A stretch of 64,000 nucleotides of DNA from Methylotenera oryzisoli. Its GTDB lineage: Bacteria; Pseudomonadota; Gammaproteobacteria; Burkholderiales; Methylophilaceae. Positions 63,751 to 64,000 of the stretch are shown here, one piece after another. Within the stretch, counting starts at the first letter, position 1. Each line of letters opens with the position of its first letter. The notes under the pieces are model-generated. The model ran no database searches, was not told where the DNA came from, and saw only the letters and a list, made by a program, of their open reading frames with translations. The stretch is taken from assembly GCF_004661485.1 (NCBI RefSeq), contig NZ_PQVH01000002.1:62001-126000 (forward strand). Direction: 5' to 3'. A program made the translations under genes and the position numbers.

Positions 63751-64000
63751 CTAATTAATGAGCGGGTTGCTCTGACTCTTTTTCGACTCATCTTCAGGCT
63801 TCACTTCCTGTGGGTTGTCCCAAGTGCCAATGATTTCATAATCAGTTGATGCAATTTTATTTAAAGGGTCTTTCAATACCTTTTGAGCTAAAAATGCGAC
63901 GGCCCCTACTAGTGGCCCACCAGCCAATGCAGCAAGCGAAATGCTATCACTAATCCTTGGCGAAACGTTAACAAAAAGATGTTGTGTTTCTTTGGGGATA
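63751..64000 (-). CDS. YhdP-family (AsmA-like, DUF3971) protein, C-terminal end
   Basis: Only the last 83 codons are in the window, running off the right edge. The sequence LAALAGGPLVGAVAFLAQKVLKDPLNKIAS, given here in parts as LAGGPLVGA and KDPLNKIAS, then YEIIGTWDNP, is the typical end of YhdP/TIGR02099 proteins, large AsmA-like membrane proteins that help move phospholipids to the outer membrane. It is followed by the nitrilase and tldD genes, the usual order. A charged tail (EDESKKSQSN) precedes the stop. Confidence 0.82.
   Translation of the reverse strand, partial: IPKETQHLFVNVSPRISDSISLAALAGGPLVGAVAFLAQKVLKDPLNKIASTDYEIIGTWDNPQEVKPEDESKKSQSNPLIN

Overview
The window is a 64 kb piece of a bacterial chromosome. 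Gene content and arrangement suggest a betaproteobacterium, most likely a Methylophilaceae member such as Methylotenera. This is inference from four things: an elongation factor P with the rhamnosylated-type Arg32 next to earP; the order ftsK-lolA-rarA-serS; the order yhdP-nitrilase-tldD; and AddA/AddB-like helicase-nuclease genes. GC content looks moderate to low by eye. I see no rRNA, tRNA, CRISPR array, prophage or insertion sequence.

Layout. Positions 1-7.3 kb hold a drug-efflux locus: an outer-membrane factor and a DHA2 MFS pump run leftward, and a TetR repressor followed by a membrane-fusion/RND pump pair runs rightward. Two matching palindromes (GTGAC-N14-GTCAC) overlap the promoters of both arms. 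Positions 7.4-9.5 kb hold a LexA-like self-cleaving repressor with a protein fusing a DEDDh exonuclease to a GIY-YIG nuclease; a strong palindrome overlaps the promoter. Positions 10-17 kb are a stress and signalling stretch: a DUF2934 protein, Hsp20, a soluble histidine kinase with a nearly identical duplicated PAS domain, a single-domain response regulator, a REC-GGDEF-EAL protein, a DUF3429 membrane protein and a membrane diguanylate cyclase. Positions 17-20.7 kb hold an AT-rich MgtA-type Mg2+ ATPase with tiny upstream frames, abutting a 3'-truncated paiB-like gene.

Positions 20.7-32.2 kb are mostly metabolic: two MocR-type regulators, ispD-ispF, an ABC exporter, an NTF2-like protein, an orphan flaG, sulfite reductase with its DUF934 partner, and ccoG. 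Positions 32-46.5 kb are housekeeping: smr, trxB, dps, ftsK, lolA, rarA, serS, a DMT permease, mltF, rpiA, efp, earP, a DUF3147 protein, greB and a small membrane protein. Positions 46.6-64 kb hold addB-addA-like genes, alanine dehydrogenase, hflX, a PAS-GGDEF-EAL protein, mfd, tldD, a nitrilase-family hydrolase and the 3' end of a yhdP-like gene.

Themes. DNA repair recurs (LexA-like/nuclease pair, rarA, AddAB, mfd, ftsK). Three proteins carry GGDEF domains and all keep an RxxD inhibitory site. Many intergenic regions carry perfect inverted repeats: some are clear terminators, others look like operators. The least ordinary elements are the LexA-like/DnaQ-GIY-YIG unit, the duplicated PAS kinase module and the mgtA leader with its truncated neighbour.
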